The notes beneath the pieces were generated by a model. It had not been told where the DNA came from. It saw only the letters and a list, made by a program, of their open reading frames with translations, and did no database searches. Made by a program: the position numbers and the translations under genes. Below, one piece after another: positions 18,929 to 27,714 of a stretch of 64,000 nt of DNA. Where the stretch lies: positions 124,001 through 188,000 of the forward strand of contig NZ_JAXLPB010000005.1 in the NCBI RefSeq assembly GCF_034321785.1, read 5' to 3'. The DNA is from Fulvimarina uroteuthidis (GTDB taxonomy: Bacteria; Pseudomonadota; Alphaproteobacteria; Rhizobiales; Rhizobiaceae). Each line of letters starts with the position of its first letter. The stretch's first letter is position 1.

Positions 18929-19593
18929 GCAAGACGGACGCGAAGACACCGACGGATGTGACGATTGGACGCCGGGGCCTGATGCTGGTCATCTCCTCGC
19001 CCTCCGGCGCTGGAAAATCGACGATCGCCCACACCTTGATGGATGCCGACCGGAGCTTTTCGCTCTCGATCAGCGTCACCACCCGAAAGCGGCGCGGCAG
19101 CGAAGTCGACGGCATCCACTATCGCTTCATCGATCGGGACGAGTTCATCAGGCTGCGCGATGGCGATGCCCTTCTCGAATGGGCCGAAGTCCACGGCAAT
19201 TTCTACGGGACACCCCGCGGACCGGCCGAAGAGGCGATGCGGAACGGCCACGACATGCTGTTCGACATCGATTATCAGGGCGCGCTGCAGCTTCAGGACA
19301 AGGCGGGCGCCGACGTCGTCTCGATCTTCATCCTCCCGCCTTCCATGGCCGAGCTGAAGGCGCGGCTGTTGCGAAGGGCCGAGGATTCCAGCGAAACGAT
19401 CGCGATCCGGCTCGCCAATTCGCGCGTCGAGATCGAGCGCTGGCGGGACTACGACTATGTGATCGTCAACGACGATCTCAATCAGGCCTACGCGGCCGTG
19501 CGCGCGATCATCGCGGCCGAGCGCCTGCGCCGGGAGCGACGCCCGGGTCTCGAAGCCTTCACCCAGATGCTTCTGAACGAACCGATCGAATAG
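18925..19593 (+). CDS. gmk: Guanylate kinase
   Basis: Phosphorylates GMP to GDP with ATP; 222 aa. The P-loop SSPSGAGKST is at about residues 24-33, the GMP-binding domain carries SVTTRKRRG and the YGTP motif at FYGTPRG, and the lid/Arg region is LLRRAEDSSE. The N-terminus has about 18 extra residues before the first strand, common in alphaproteobacteria. It is translationally coupled to yicC by an ATGA overlap and converges on rsmA, whose stop is 40 bases away with no clear terminator between. Confidence 0.97.
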   Translation: MSKTDAKTPTDVTIGRRGLMLVISSPSGAGKSTIAHTLMDADRSFSLSISVTTRKRRGSEVDGIHYRFIDRDEFIRLRDGDALLEWAEVHGNFYGTPRGPAEEAMRNGHDMLFDIDYQGALQLQDKAGADVVSIFILPPSMAELKARLLRRAEDSSETIAIRLANSRVEIERWRDYDYVIVNDDLNQAYAAVRAIIAAERLRRERRPGLEAFTQMLLNEPIE

Positions 19594-19632
19594 CCGGGCA
19601 TCGCATTGCCGGTCGGAGCCGGTCGGGGCGGC

Positions 19633-20472
19633 CTATTCGTCGCGCCCGAGCGCGTTGGCGAGTGCGAGAAATTCCTCCACCGAAAGCGTCTCGGCGCGCC
19701 GTCTCGGATCGATGCCGACGCGATCGAGCAGGCTTTCTCCGCCCAGCGGCTTGAGGCTCTGCCGCAGCATCTTGCGCCGTTGCCCGAAGGCTGCGGCGGT
19801 CACCGTTTCCAGCGCCGTCAGCGATGCGGGAAAGGGCGCAAGGGACGGCGTGACGTGCACGATCGCCGAGGTCACCTTCGGCGGCGGCGTGAAGGCCTGC
19901 GCCGGGACGTCGAACAGGATCCGGGCATGGGTCCGCCAGCCGGCCAGAACGGCGAGACGACCGTAATGATCGGTGTCGGGCTTGGCGACGATCCGCTCGG
20001 CGACTTCCTTCTGGAACATCAGCGTCAGGCTCTGCCAACGCGGCGGCCAGGCCTCGACCGCGATCCAGTTGAGGAGAAGCTGCGTGCCGACATTGTAGGG
20101 AAGGTTCGCGACGATCTTCAGCGGCCTGTCGCCTGCGATCGCGGCAAGATCCATGTCGAGCGCGTCGGCTTCGATGATCCTGAGCCGTCCCGGATAATAG
20201 GCGGCGATCTCGTCCAGCGCCGGGATGCAGCGCGGATCCTTCTCGACGACGACGAGCTGTTCGGCGCCGTTGGCAAGAAGCGCCCGTGTCAGGCCGCCCG
20301 GTCCCGGACCGATTTCGAGGATGGTCGCATCGGCGAGCGGAGCGGCCTGGCGCGCGATCTTCGAGGTCAGATTGAGATCGAGAAGAAAATTCTGGCCGAG
20401 CTGCTTGCGCGGCGCCAGATCGTGGCGCGCGATGACGTCGCGCAGCGGCGGCAGATCGTCGAGGACGCTCAA
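19633..20472 (-). CDS. rsmA: 16S rRNA dimethyladenosine transferase RsmA (KsgA)
   Basis: Dimethylates two adjacent adenosines near the 3' end of 16S rRNA late in 30S assembly; 279 aa. The SAM-binding motif is EIGPGPGGLT near residue 57, the catalytic NLPYNVGTQLLL motif IV is near residue 123, and the opening HDLAPRKQLGQNFLLD is typical. The start proposed is the TTG at 20472 (reading LSVLDDLPPL), which overlaps the pdxA stop TGA; no ATG or GTG lies close enough to give a normal N-terminus. This implies translational coupling to pdxA and a low-efficiency start. Confidence 0.95.
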   Translation of the reverse strand: MSVLDDLPPLRDVIARHDLAPRKQLGQNFLLDLNLTSKIARQAAPLADATILEIGPGPGGLTRALLANGAEQLVVVEKDPRCIPALDEIAAYYPGRLRIIEADALDMDLAAIAGDRPLKIVANLPYNVGTQLLLNWIAVEAWPPRWQSLTLMFQKEVAERIVAKPDTDHYGRLAVLAGWRTHARILFDVPAQAFTPPPKVTSAIVHVTPSLAPFPASLTALETVTAAAFGQRRKMLRQSLKPLGGESLLDRVGIDPRRRAETLSVEEFLALANALGRDE

Positions 20473-21548
20473 TGCGAAACCGTTTCGGACCGATCGAGCG
20501 GACCGGCTGTCGCGGACGACTGCGCCATCATCCATGCCTTCTCGACGGCGGCCCGGAAGCTGTCCGGGCGCGCGACGCCCCTGCCGGCGATGTCGGCGGC
20601 CGTCCCATGGTCGGGCGACGTGCGGATGATCGGCAGGCCGAGCGTGATGTTGACCGTTTCGTCGAAGGCGAGCGTCTTGGCGGGGATCAGCGCCTGATCG
20701 TGATACATGCATATGGCGACATCGTAGGCACGACGGGCGCGGGCGTTGAACATGGTGTCGGCGGGCAGCGGACCGGTCGCGTCGATCCCGTCTCTTCTCA
20801 GGATCTCGACGGCGGGGCGGACCACCGTCTCGTCCTCGAGACCGATCGAGCCCCGCTCGCCGGCATGGGGATTGAGGCCCGCCAGCGCCAGCCGAGGATG
20901 CGGGATCGCGAATTTCGCCTTCAGATCCCTGTTGACGATGCGGCAGGTCTCGACAATGAGGTCACAGGTCAGCAGCCTCGAGACGGAGGCAAGCGGCACG
21001 TGGATCGTGACCGGCACGCAGGACAGGTCGGGACCTGCCAGGAGCATCACGGGCGTGATCGGCCTGCCGGTCGCCTGCGAACACAGATCCGCCAGATATT
21101 CCGTATGGCCGGGATGCCGGAAGCCGACATCGTAGAGCGCCTTCTTGTCGATGGGCCCCGTGACGATACCGCCGATTTCGCTGCGCAGCGCGAGCGCGGT
21201 CGCACGGTCGATCGCTTCGATGGTCCCCGCCCCATTGGCCGGATCGACGTGCCCCGGCTCGTCGAGATGACGGTTGACCAGGGGCAGAACCGGAAGCGCC
21301 CCGTGCGGAACCGATGCGTATGCGGCAGGCGTGTCGATGCGGACCATCGGGATGGTGAGGCGCAGACGCTTCGCCCGGCTCGCCATCATTTCGGGATCGG
21401 CGATCACGAAATAGGGGATCGACGCCAGAACACCCGACCGGTGAAGATCGAGAACGAGGTCGGGACCGACGCCCGAAGGCTCCCCGAGGGTGAAAGCCAG
21501 AACGGATGCCCGGTTGCCGTCGCCGGACGTCGACGGACCCGTCCGCAT
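20469..21548 (-). CDS. pdxA: 4-hydroxythreonine-4-phosphate dehydrogenase
   Basis: NAD-dependent oxidative decarboxylation step of the DXP-dependent pyridoxal 5'-phosphate pathway; 359 aa, metal-dependent. The family motifs TLGEPSGVGPD near residue 21, GGIVTGPIDKKA, the metal histidine in GHTEYLADL and the late AICMYHDQALIPAKTL with FDETVNITLGLPIIRTSPDHGTA are present. The ATG overlaps the surA stop (TGATG) and its own stop overlaps the rsmA start, so three genes are chained. Linkage to surA and rsmA is conserved across proteobacteria. Confidence 0.96.
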   Translation of the reverse strand: MRTGPSTSGDGNRASVLAFTLGEPSGVGPDLVLDLHRSGVLASIPYFVIADPEMMASRAKRLRLTIPMVRIDTPAAYASVPHGALPVLPLVNRHLDEPGHVDPANGAGTIEAIDRATALALRSEIGGIVTGPIDKKALYDVGFRHPGHTEYLADLCSQATGRPITPVMLLAGPDLSCVPVTIHVPLASVSRLLTCDLIVETCRIVNRDLKAKFAIPHPRLALAGLNPHAGERGSIGLEDETVVRPAVEILRRDGIDATGPLPADTMFNARARRAYDVAICMYHDQALIPAKTLAFDETVNITLGLPIIRTSPDHGTAADIAGRGVARPDSFRAAVEKAWMMAQSSATAGPLDRSETVSH

Positions 21549-22498
21549 CAACGCCGGACGATCTGCGCTTCCTCGCGAAGCGTCTTCAGGACGGCTGCAT
21601 CGGGGCCGTCCTGGCCCTTGTTCAACGCCTCCATGTCCTGCATCTGGAAGACCATCTGGGCGGCGCGATCGTCCGAGATCGTCCGCGCGTTGCACACGGC
21701 GATGAATTCGACACCCCGGTCGGTTTCCTTCGGCGCCGTCGCGCGTCCGGGATCGGTGCCGATCACGTCGTCCTTCCAGATCGGTGGCAGCTCCGGCTGT
21801 GCGACGCGTCCGAGGTCGCGGACGGTCACGTCCCGCAGGCCCTTGGCAATGTCGTAGGTCGTATCGCACGACCGGAAACGCGACCGCATGGCAGCGGCCT
21901 CGCGCTTGCGGTTGGCGAGCAGCGCGCCGCGCTGGCCCTCGGGAATGACGAAGATGACCTGCTGGAGATTGTATTCCGTCGTCGACGGCTTTTCGCCGCC
22001 GCGCGCCAGCATGCGCTGGACGACGTCCTGTTCGCTCAGGCGTTCCTCGCGCTGCACGCGTTTGGCGACCGCCTGGCCCCAACCCATCTGCACGCGGATA
22101 TAATCCTTGAAGGCCTCGGGCGAAAAGCCTGCCTGTCCCAGGACCTGCGCCAATTGCGCCGTCGACAGCTTGTTGCCCTTGGCAAAGTTCTCGTAGGCGG
22201 CTTCGATCGCCTGATCCGGGATCGTAACCCCCTGACGCTCGATCTCCTGCTTCTTCAGGGCCTCGTCGATCAGTTCCTCGGTCGCTTTCTGCGTGGTGTT
22301 TCCGCCGACGCGGCGCAGCTTCAGGAAGGCTGCGCGCTGGCGGATCTGGTAGGTCGTGATCGGCTGGCCGTTGACCACGGCCTTGATCGAGGTCGCCGCG
22401 TAGGCGGACGGCGTGCCGACGCCGATCGAAGCCGGGCCGGCTACACCGAGAACCGCCAACATGGCGCCGCGCATCATCCAGGAGGTCAGTCGTTGCAT
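21548..22498 (-). CDS. surA: Periplasmic SurA-like chaperone/peptidyl-prolyl isomerase
   Basis: SurA N-terminal-domain protein, 316 aa, acting in the periplasm on unfolded outer-membrane proteins. A signal peptide covers about residues 1-34 (hydrophobic stretch MLAVLGVAGPASIGV, cleavage near AYA). The SurA_N helical domain follows (VNGQPITTYQIRQRAAFLKL), and a parvulin-like region from about 160 is degenerate; the protein is clearly shorter than the 430-aa enterobacterial SurA with two PPIase domains, which is usual in alphaproteobacteria. GAGGAAA upstream supports the start at 22498. It is downstream of lptD, matching its role in LptD assembly. Confidence 0.88.
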   Translation of the reverse strand: MQRLTSWMMRGAMLAVLGVAGPASIGVGTPSAYAATSIKAVVNGQPITTYQIRQRAAFLKLRRVGGNTTQKATEELIDEALKKQEIERQGVTIPDQAIEAAYENFAKGNKLSTAQLAQVLGQAGFSPEAFKDYIRVQMGWGQAVAKRVQREERLSEQDVVQRMLARGGEKPSTTEYNLQQVIFVIPEGQRGALLANRKREAAAMRSRFRSCDTTYDIAKGLRDVTVRDLGRVAQPELPPIWKDDVIGTDPGRATAPKETDRGVEFIAVCNARTISDDRAAQMVFQMQDMEALNKGQDGPDAAVLKTLREEAQIVRR

Positions 22499-22622
22499 AC
22501 CCAGGGGTTTCCTCAAAGTCCGGTCGTCGTCTTTACCGATGCGCCTAGCGGTCCGATTGGGCAAAAGAATGGTGCACCGGCTCTTTCTCGGGCGCTGGAA
22601 CGAAAGAGCCGGCTGGCTTTCA

Positions 22623-25124
22623 TCAGAACCCACCGGCATTCAGCGACTGGCCGAACTCGGCGATCGTGCGAAGGCCGACATTGAAGGTGAAGGTCTGTTC
22701 GTCGGATTCCAGAGAGTACCTGTCGGTACGCTCGCGATAGCCGACCAGCAGGCTGAAGCATTCGTCGGCATATCGGATGCCGTAGTTCTGGTCGATGAGC
22801 GCGCCGTTCTCGATATCGTAGCTGGCGCCGGCGAAAGCGGTCCAGTTTTCGGCGAACTGAAGCGAGCCCGAGGCCGTGGCCTGGCTTCTGTCGTCCAGGG
22901 ATCCGTAGATCGGCTGCGCCGCAATGTTCGAGTAGGAGACGCTCGCGGTGACCCGTTCGAAGCTGACCTCGCTGAACACGTCGAGCCGTTCGAGCGACAG
23001 GTCTTCCTCGTCATAACGCCCCTGGGCACCGACGGTGAGTCCGTACGGGGTCTGCAGGGAGACGAGGCCGACATAGTCCGAAATGTCCTTCTCGAGGCCG
23101 GAATTGAAGCCGACGAGCGTCAGATCCACCTCGTCGAACGAGTTCCTGCCGCCAAGGTGATAGGACTGGCCGGCGACCGCGTTGACCACCCAATCGTTTC
23201 CGAGATCGCCCGAATAGCGCAGGCCGACATTGGCCCTGTGGCCGCCTTCGATTCGATCGTAGCCACTGAACTTGTTGAGATCGAAGAGGTTGGTGGCATT
23301 GAAGACGAAGGTTCCCGAATCCTCGTTCGGGATCAACCCGATGTCCTGCTCGTCGTTCCGGGCGATCACCTGGGCGATCGGCTCGATGACGTGGCTGACG
23401 CCGCCGACCTGGATCAGATAGGGATAGCGCGCCTCCAGGGCGGCCGTCGCCATGCCGCGGGTGCCGGAAATGTCGATATCCTCGGCGCCCTGGTTCAGGA
23501 TCGAGTCGATGAGGTTGCCATTGGCATAGAGGGGATTCGTGAAGCCGGCCGACTGCATGTCGGCGGTGTAGAGATCTCCCCGCAGCCCCGCGGTGGGCGT
23601 CAGCACGAGACCCGACGGCAGCGTGTAGACATCGGACCAACGCAGATCGGCGGAGCCGCGCGAATAGTCGCCTTCGAGGCCGTTGTGGCGGGTGAAGAAC
23701 GGATTGAACTGATAGCCGTTGTTCGGGATCACGCAGCTCTGCCGCACGCCATCGTCGATGGCCGACGTCGTGTCGCAGATGAGGGTCAGGTCGTCGGCTT
23801 CCCGCTCCAACGACACGACGTTCATGTTGAACGTGACCTCGCCGCCGAGGACAGACTCCTGCTCGATCCGCTCGTAATCGAATCGCGGCCGGACGAAGGG
23901 CTGGCGATCGTCGAGCAGCGGATCGGTCGACTGATAGTCGAACTCCTGCATGCGCAGGTCGAAGAAGCTCTGGTCGCCGAGACCGGTCAGATAGACTTCG
24001 GACGTGTGGATCGTGTCCGAGAAGCCGGGAATGTCGTAGGTGTTCGAGAAATTGTCGTCGCTCTGGAAAAGCCATTCCCAGCCGAAGACCCACTGTTCCG
24101 AGAGGGCGAACCGGCCCTTGGTTCCCACCATGCCGCGATCGGTGTTGGCGTAGTCCGGCGACTCGCCGATGATCTGACCGTTCTGGACGATGTTGTCGCC
24201 GTCGAACGCGAAGCGATCCTGCTGGCTGATGCCGGCCGCCTGCAAGGTGATGATGCCGTTCTCGAAGGCCTGTCGGTACTCGATCTCGCCGAGAAAGCCC
24301 TGCTTGGTATAATAGGTGCCGGCTACGGTGAAGTCCTTGTCGTCCGACAGGGCGTAGAAATAGGGAACGCGCAGACCGTAGCCGAGATCGCTGCCGGACT
24401 TGAACGAAGGCGCCAGGAAGCCGGACTTGCGTTTGACCGTCGGGTCGGCCGACTGGAAATAGGGCAGGTAGGCGATCGGCGCGCCGAAGAATTCGAACTG
24501 GGCGCCATAGTAGCGAATCTCCTTCGCTTCCTGATCCCAAACGATCTTGCGTGCCTTCACCTGCCACAGCGGCGGTCGATCCGGGTTTTCCTCGCAGGCC
24601 TCGCAGGCCGTGTAGACGCCCCGGTCGAAGGTGGTGACGCTTCCGTCGGCACGGGTCGCCGATGCCGCGGCGAACCGGGTATTGTCGGGCGTCTCGATTC
24701 GGAGCGCCTGCACGAAGCCATCACGGAAATCGTCGGTCAGATCGAGCTGGTCGGCATAGATCCGATTGCCGTCCGGCTGCTGCAGTTCGACGTCGCCGCT
24801 GACCATGAGGCGCCGCGTCTTCTGATCATAGACGAGATTGCGCGCGACGACCTTGTAGTCGCCATAGTCGATCTGGACGCCGCCGGCGGCCGTGACGACG
24901 GAGCGGTCGCTGTCGTAGGTGACGGTGTCGGCTTCCAGGAAGAGCTGGGCGTCGCTCGGAACGTCCGCGCCGATGGCGGATATCTCCTGGGCGCGAGCGC
25001 CATCGGCGCCTGTGGCAACGAACATTGCCGACAGCGCCAGCGCGGTCCCGCACAGAAGAACCGACTTGCGCGACCTGTTGCCGGTCCCCACCGCCAAACG
25101 ATCACATCCCCTCAACATATTCAC
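22623..25124 (-). CDS. lptD: LPS-assembly outer-membrane protein LptD
   Basis: Outer-membrane beta-barrel that inserts lipopolysaccharide into the outer leaflet; 833 aa. Signal peptide to about residue 45 (ARA-QE cleavage), an OstA-like periplasmic jellyroll at about 55-190 (FLEADTVTYDSD, GGVQIDYGDYKVVARNLVYD), then the LptD barrel to the C-terminal aromatic end. Cysteine pairs occur at about residue 173/176 (TACEAC) and in the barrel around 430-445, candidates for the disulphides that activate LptD. GTG at 25124 is preferred because GGAGG is nine bases upstream; ATG at 25118 is the alternative. It follows lptG directly. Confidence 0.95.
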   Translation of the reverse strand: MNMLRGCDRLAVGTGNRSRKSVLLCGTALALSAMFVATGADGARAQEISAIGADVPSDAQLFLEADTVTYDSDRSVVTAAGGVQIDYGDYKVVARNLVYDQKTRRLMVSGDVELQQPDGNRIYADQLDLTDDFRDGFVQALRIETPDNTRFAAASATRADGSVTTFDRGVYTACEACEENPDRPPLWQVKARKIVWDQEAKEIRYYGAQFEFFGAPIAYLPYFQSADPTVKRKSGFLAPSFKSGSDLGYGLRVPYFYALSDDKDFTVAGTYYTKQGFLGEIEYRQAFENGIITLQAAGISQQDRFAFDGDNIVQNGQIIGESPDYANTDRGMVGTKGRFALSEQWVFGWEWLFQSDDNFSNTYDIPGFSDTIHTSEVYLTGLGDQSFFDLRMQEFDYQSTDPLLDDRQPFVRPRFDYERIEQESVLGGEVTFNMNVVSLEREADDLTLICDTTSAIDDGVRQSCVIPNNGYQFNPFFTRHNGLEGDYSRGSADLRWSDVYTLPSGLVLTPTAGLRGDLYTADMQSAGFTNPLYANGNLIDSILNQGAEDIDISGTRGMATAALEARYPYLIQVGGVSHVIEPIAQVIARNDEQDIGLIPNEDSGTFVFNATNLFDLNKFSGYDRIEGGHRANVGLRYSGDLGNDWVVNAVAGQSYHLGGRNSFDEVDLTLVGFNSGLEKDISDYVGLVSLQTPYGLTVGAQGRYDEEDLSLERLDVFSEVSFERVTASVSYSNIAAQPIYGSLDDRSQATASGSLQFAENWTAFAGASYDIENGALIDQNYGIRYADECFSLLVGYRERTDRYSLESDEQTFTFNVGLRTIAEFGQSLNAGGF

Positions 25125-25125
25125 T

Positions 25126-26208
25126 CTACCCGTCCTCCTGATGCAGCAGGATCGTTACGCCAAAAAGTCCTGCCGCCAGAACCGGAAACCAAGCCGCGAC
25201 GAGAGGCGGCACCACGTCATTGCTGCCGAGCGCCTTTGCCAGGAACGTCACGACGTACAGCACGAAACCGGCCAGCACGCCACCGATGAATACCCGTCCG
25301 GACTGTCCGGTTCGCGAGAAGCGCGTGGCGACGGTCGCCGCCAGGAGCGTCATCGCCACGAACAGGGCAGGCCGTGCGATCAGGGTATGATACTGCATGG
25401 AAAATGCCATTGAGTTAAAACCCAGACTCGCTGCGATTTCGATCTTGGACCCGAGCTCCCAGATCGAAATGGTCTCCGGATCAGCCAGTCTCTGCTCGAT
25501 ATACTCCGGTCTGAGGCTCGTCGGGAGCCTGTACTCGACGAGATCGCGCGGAGTGTAACCGATACGCGTCACTCTGGGCTCCAGCAGAAGCCACATCTGG
25601 CTCTGCAATTGCGCCCGCGGCGCGTCGATCCGCGTCTCGACCGTGCCATCCTCGCCCATGACGAAGGCGGTGACATCGGTCAGGACGCGACCGTTTTCCG
25701 AGATCTGCCTTGCCCCGATGATCGACGAGACGCCCTCGGCATTCTGACGCAGCCAGGGCGTCTGCAGGGCATCGGATGCGTTGACCTCGCCCTGCGCTTC
25801 GGCCTCCAGATTGGCCGCCATCGCCTTGGCTGCGGCGGACAGCGGATTGTAGGCGAACGTCGCAAATGCCCCGATCAGCAGGGATCCGACGATGAACGGC
25901 ATCAGGATCTGCCAGATCGAGATACCCGCGGCACGGGCAACGACGAGCTCCAGTTTCCGGTTCAGCGAGAGGAGCGTGAAGATCGATGAAAACAGGATGA
26001 CGAAGGGAAAGGCCTGCTCGATGAAGGAGGGCACCCGCAGGGCCGAAAAGAGCACGACCACACCGAAGGACTGGTCCGCCATGACGGATCTGCGACCGAG
26101 TTCGATGAGGTCGATCAGAAGGATGAGCGCGAAAATGGCAACAAGCGTCGAGAAAAAGTTCGTGACGTACAGGCGAAAGAAATATCGATTGAGCGTCCAC
26201 CGGTTCAT
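25126..26208 (-). CDS. lptG: LPS export ABC transporter permease LptG
   Basis: Inner-membrane permease of the LptB2FG complex that extracts lipopolysaccharide and drives it across the Lpt bridge; 360 aa. Three transmembrane helices near residues 12-35, 60-85 and 100-122 precede a periplasmic beta-jellyroll (about 140-260), and three more helices end the protein. The cytoplasmic coupling helix LNRKLELVVARAAGISIWQI is recognisable. The start codon overlaps the lptF stop (ATGA) and the stop lies one base before the lptD start, so lptF, lptG and lptD are translationally linked. Confidence 0.95.
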   Translation of the reverse strand: MNRWTLNRYFFRLYVTNFFSTLVAIFALILLIDLIELGRRSVMADQSFGVVVLFSALRVPSFIEQAFPFVILFSSIFTLLSLNRKLELVVARAAGISIWQILMPFIVGSLLIGAFATFAYNPLSAAAKAMAANLEAEAQGEVNASDALQTPWLRQNAEGVSSIIGARQISENGRVLTDVTAFVMGEDGTVETRIDAPRAQLQSQMWLLLEPRVTRIGYTPRDLVEYRLPTSLRPEYIEQRLADPETISIWELGSKIEIAASLGFNSMAFSMQYHTLIARPALFVAMTLLAATVATRFSRTGQSGRVFIGGVLAGFVLYVVTFLAKALGSNDVVPPLVAAWFPVLAAGLFGVTILLHQEDG

Positions 26209-27401
26209 GAGCCCGCCCTCCCGGCCGAATCGGCCGGTCCCGCCTTGCTCCGGCGGCCCAGCATCAAAGATATGCGCCTTGGCCAGTCGACGATCGTCTG
26301 CACGATCGCGAGCTGGGCGAAGTTCAGGCCGCGGCGGATGAGGACGATGTCGAGAATGGCCGCCACGATCGGAACGGCGAACACGAAAACGGCGGACGAC
26401 GGATTGTCCCCCACGAAACTCAAGGTCACGAAGCCGAGGGCCTTCAGCCCGATCGCGCCGGCGAGCCCGAAGGTCATGGCGGCGCTGGAGGCCTGTCGAT
26501 TCGTCTGTGGTTGGCCGGCCACCGCCACCGCCCACAGGGCAAAGACGATGCAGTAGAGCCAGGACGTGAAACGGTCGGCAAGCTCCTCGACGTTGCGCCC
26601 CGGCTGGCGCTGGTAGGAGGGATCGTTCACGTCGGGCGTCAGAAGCTGCAGGGTCGACTGCTCGGAGGTGCGCGTCCAGCGCTCTTCTGTGGCCGGCTTC
26701 AGGTCGGCCAGATCGAAGGCATAGGTCTGGAACTCGATGACGGAGATCGACCCGCTTTCGCGCTCCTTGCGGTGGAGCTGCCCGTCGAACAGCATCAGGA
26801 CAGGGCTCTCCTCATTGTCGATGATCGCCGCTTCCTTGGCGAAATAGGTCAGATCGAGCTGCGGATCGCGCGTGTCCTGGATGAAGAGGCTCTTGATCGT
26901 GCCGCCATTGCTCTCGCCGACCGAGAGGACGAGGTCCGACTGCACGCGCTCAAAGCGCCCCGGACGCAGGAACACCGTGATCGTGTCGACATTGATCGAG
27001 CGGATGCCGTTGTAGAACCCTGCCGATGCCATCGGGCCGAGCCCGTGTGCGACCGTGAGCGTGAGAAGACCGCCGAGGAAACCGAGAAGGAGGATGGGGC
27101 GCGCCACGATCATCATGGACCCGCCCGATGCCGAGATGACGGCGCGCTCGGAATCGGCGTTCAGACCGTTCAGGGTCTGGATCGCGCCGATCAGGATCGC
27201 GAACGGCACGACGCCGGCCGCCAGATCCGGCAGCAGCATCAGGGCGATCCAGAGAATGTTCCCGGCGGCCGACGCGCTCGTCTTGACGATGTCGATCCGC
27301 GACAGGGCCTGCACGATCCAGACGATGAGCGACAGGGACACGAGGGCGCCTGCCGAAGAGATGAGCGCACGGCGGAAAATATAGCGTTCTAAAAGCGTCA
27401 T
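26205..27401 (-). CDS. lptF: LPS export ABC transporter permease LptF
   Basis: Second permease of the LptB2FG complex, 398 aa. MTLLERYIFRRALISSAGAL opens with the family's amphipathic start and first membrane helix; further helices are near 50-80 and 95-120, followed by a periplasmic jellyroll (about 140-270) and three C-terminal helices, then a basic cytoplasmic tail of about 40 residues. The coupling-helix region is LNGLNADSERAVISASGGS. It is the first gene of the minus-strand envelope operon lptF-lptG-lptD-surA-pdxA-rsmA, with a good promoter candidate about 110 bases upstream. Confidence 0.95.
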   Translation of the reverse strand: MTLLERYIFRRALISSAGALVSLSLIVWIVQALSRIDIVKTSASAAGNILWIALMLLPDLAAGVVPFAILIGAIQTLNGLNADSERAVISASGGSMMIVARPILLLGFLGGLLTLTVAHGLGPMASAGFYNGIRSINVDTITVFLRPGRFERVQSDLVLSVGESNGGTIKSLFIQDTRDPQLDLTYFAKEAAIIDNEESPVLMLFDGQLHRKERESGSISVIEFQTYAFDLADLKPATEERWTRTSEQSTLQLLTPDVNDPSYQRQPGRNVEELADRFTSWLYCIVFALWAVAVAGQPQTNRQASSAAMTFGLAGAIGLKALGFVTLSFVGDNPSSAVFVFAVPIVAAILDIVLIRRGLNFAQLAIVQTIVDWPRRISLMLGRRSKAGPADSAGRAGS

Positions 27402-27714
27402 CCGGACCCTGTCTGGCGTTTCGGATGCGTGTCATCCGTTCTCAACGCGTCTTAATTGCGGCTCGCTTCTGCAGCGTCCGGAACCGGCAACGCCTCGCCA
27501 TCCGACATTTTCTATACACAGAGTTGACGAATTCTGACAAAGCCTCTTCGGCGTATGCGCGTCATCCGTCCCGCATGGCAATGCGACATGCGATCGTCAC
27601 GGTCCGTCGCCCAAGCGGGTTTTCCCTCCTCGAGCGAGCATGATAGTCGTTCACGGACAAAGCGGGGCCACGTGCTCCCGCACCGACGGATCTCTTGTAC
27701 ATATTGGATGAAAC
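27402..27714. other. Divergent regulatory gap between lptF and pepA
   Basis: No gene is seen in these 313 bases. The left half holds the lptF promoter candidate. The plus-strand promoter of pepA is not obvious; an open frame on the plus strand at 27425-27643 has no coding character. Confidence 0.5.
27511..27540 (-). promoter_or_regulatory. Promoter candidate for the lptFGD-surA-pdxA-rsmA operon
   Basis: On the minus strand TTGTCA (27540-27535) and TATAGA (27516-27511) are 18 bases apart; both match the housekeeping consensus well. The region is locally A+T rich. Transcription would begin near 27504, leaving a leader of about 100 bases before lptF. Confidence 0.5.

Noticed and set aside
16745..18949. 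A 734-codon minus-strand open frame opposite mltG and yicC
   Set aside because: The plus strand carries intact mltG and yicC with a terminator between them. The antisense frame crosses both genes and the terminator and has no family features.
22413..25289. A 958-codon plus-strand open frame opposite lptD
   Set aside because: It is antisense to a clear lptD gene with all family features. Long antisense frames arise in GC-rich DNA because stop codons are rare in that phase; no start site or family motif supports it.
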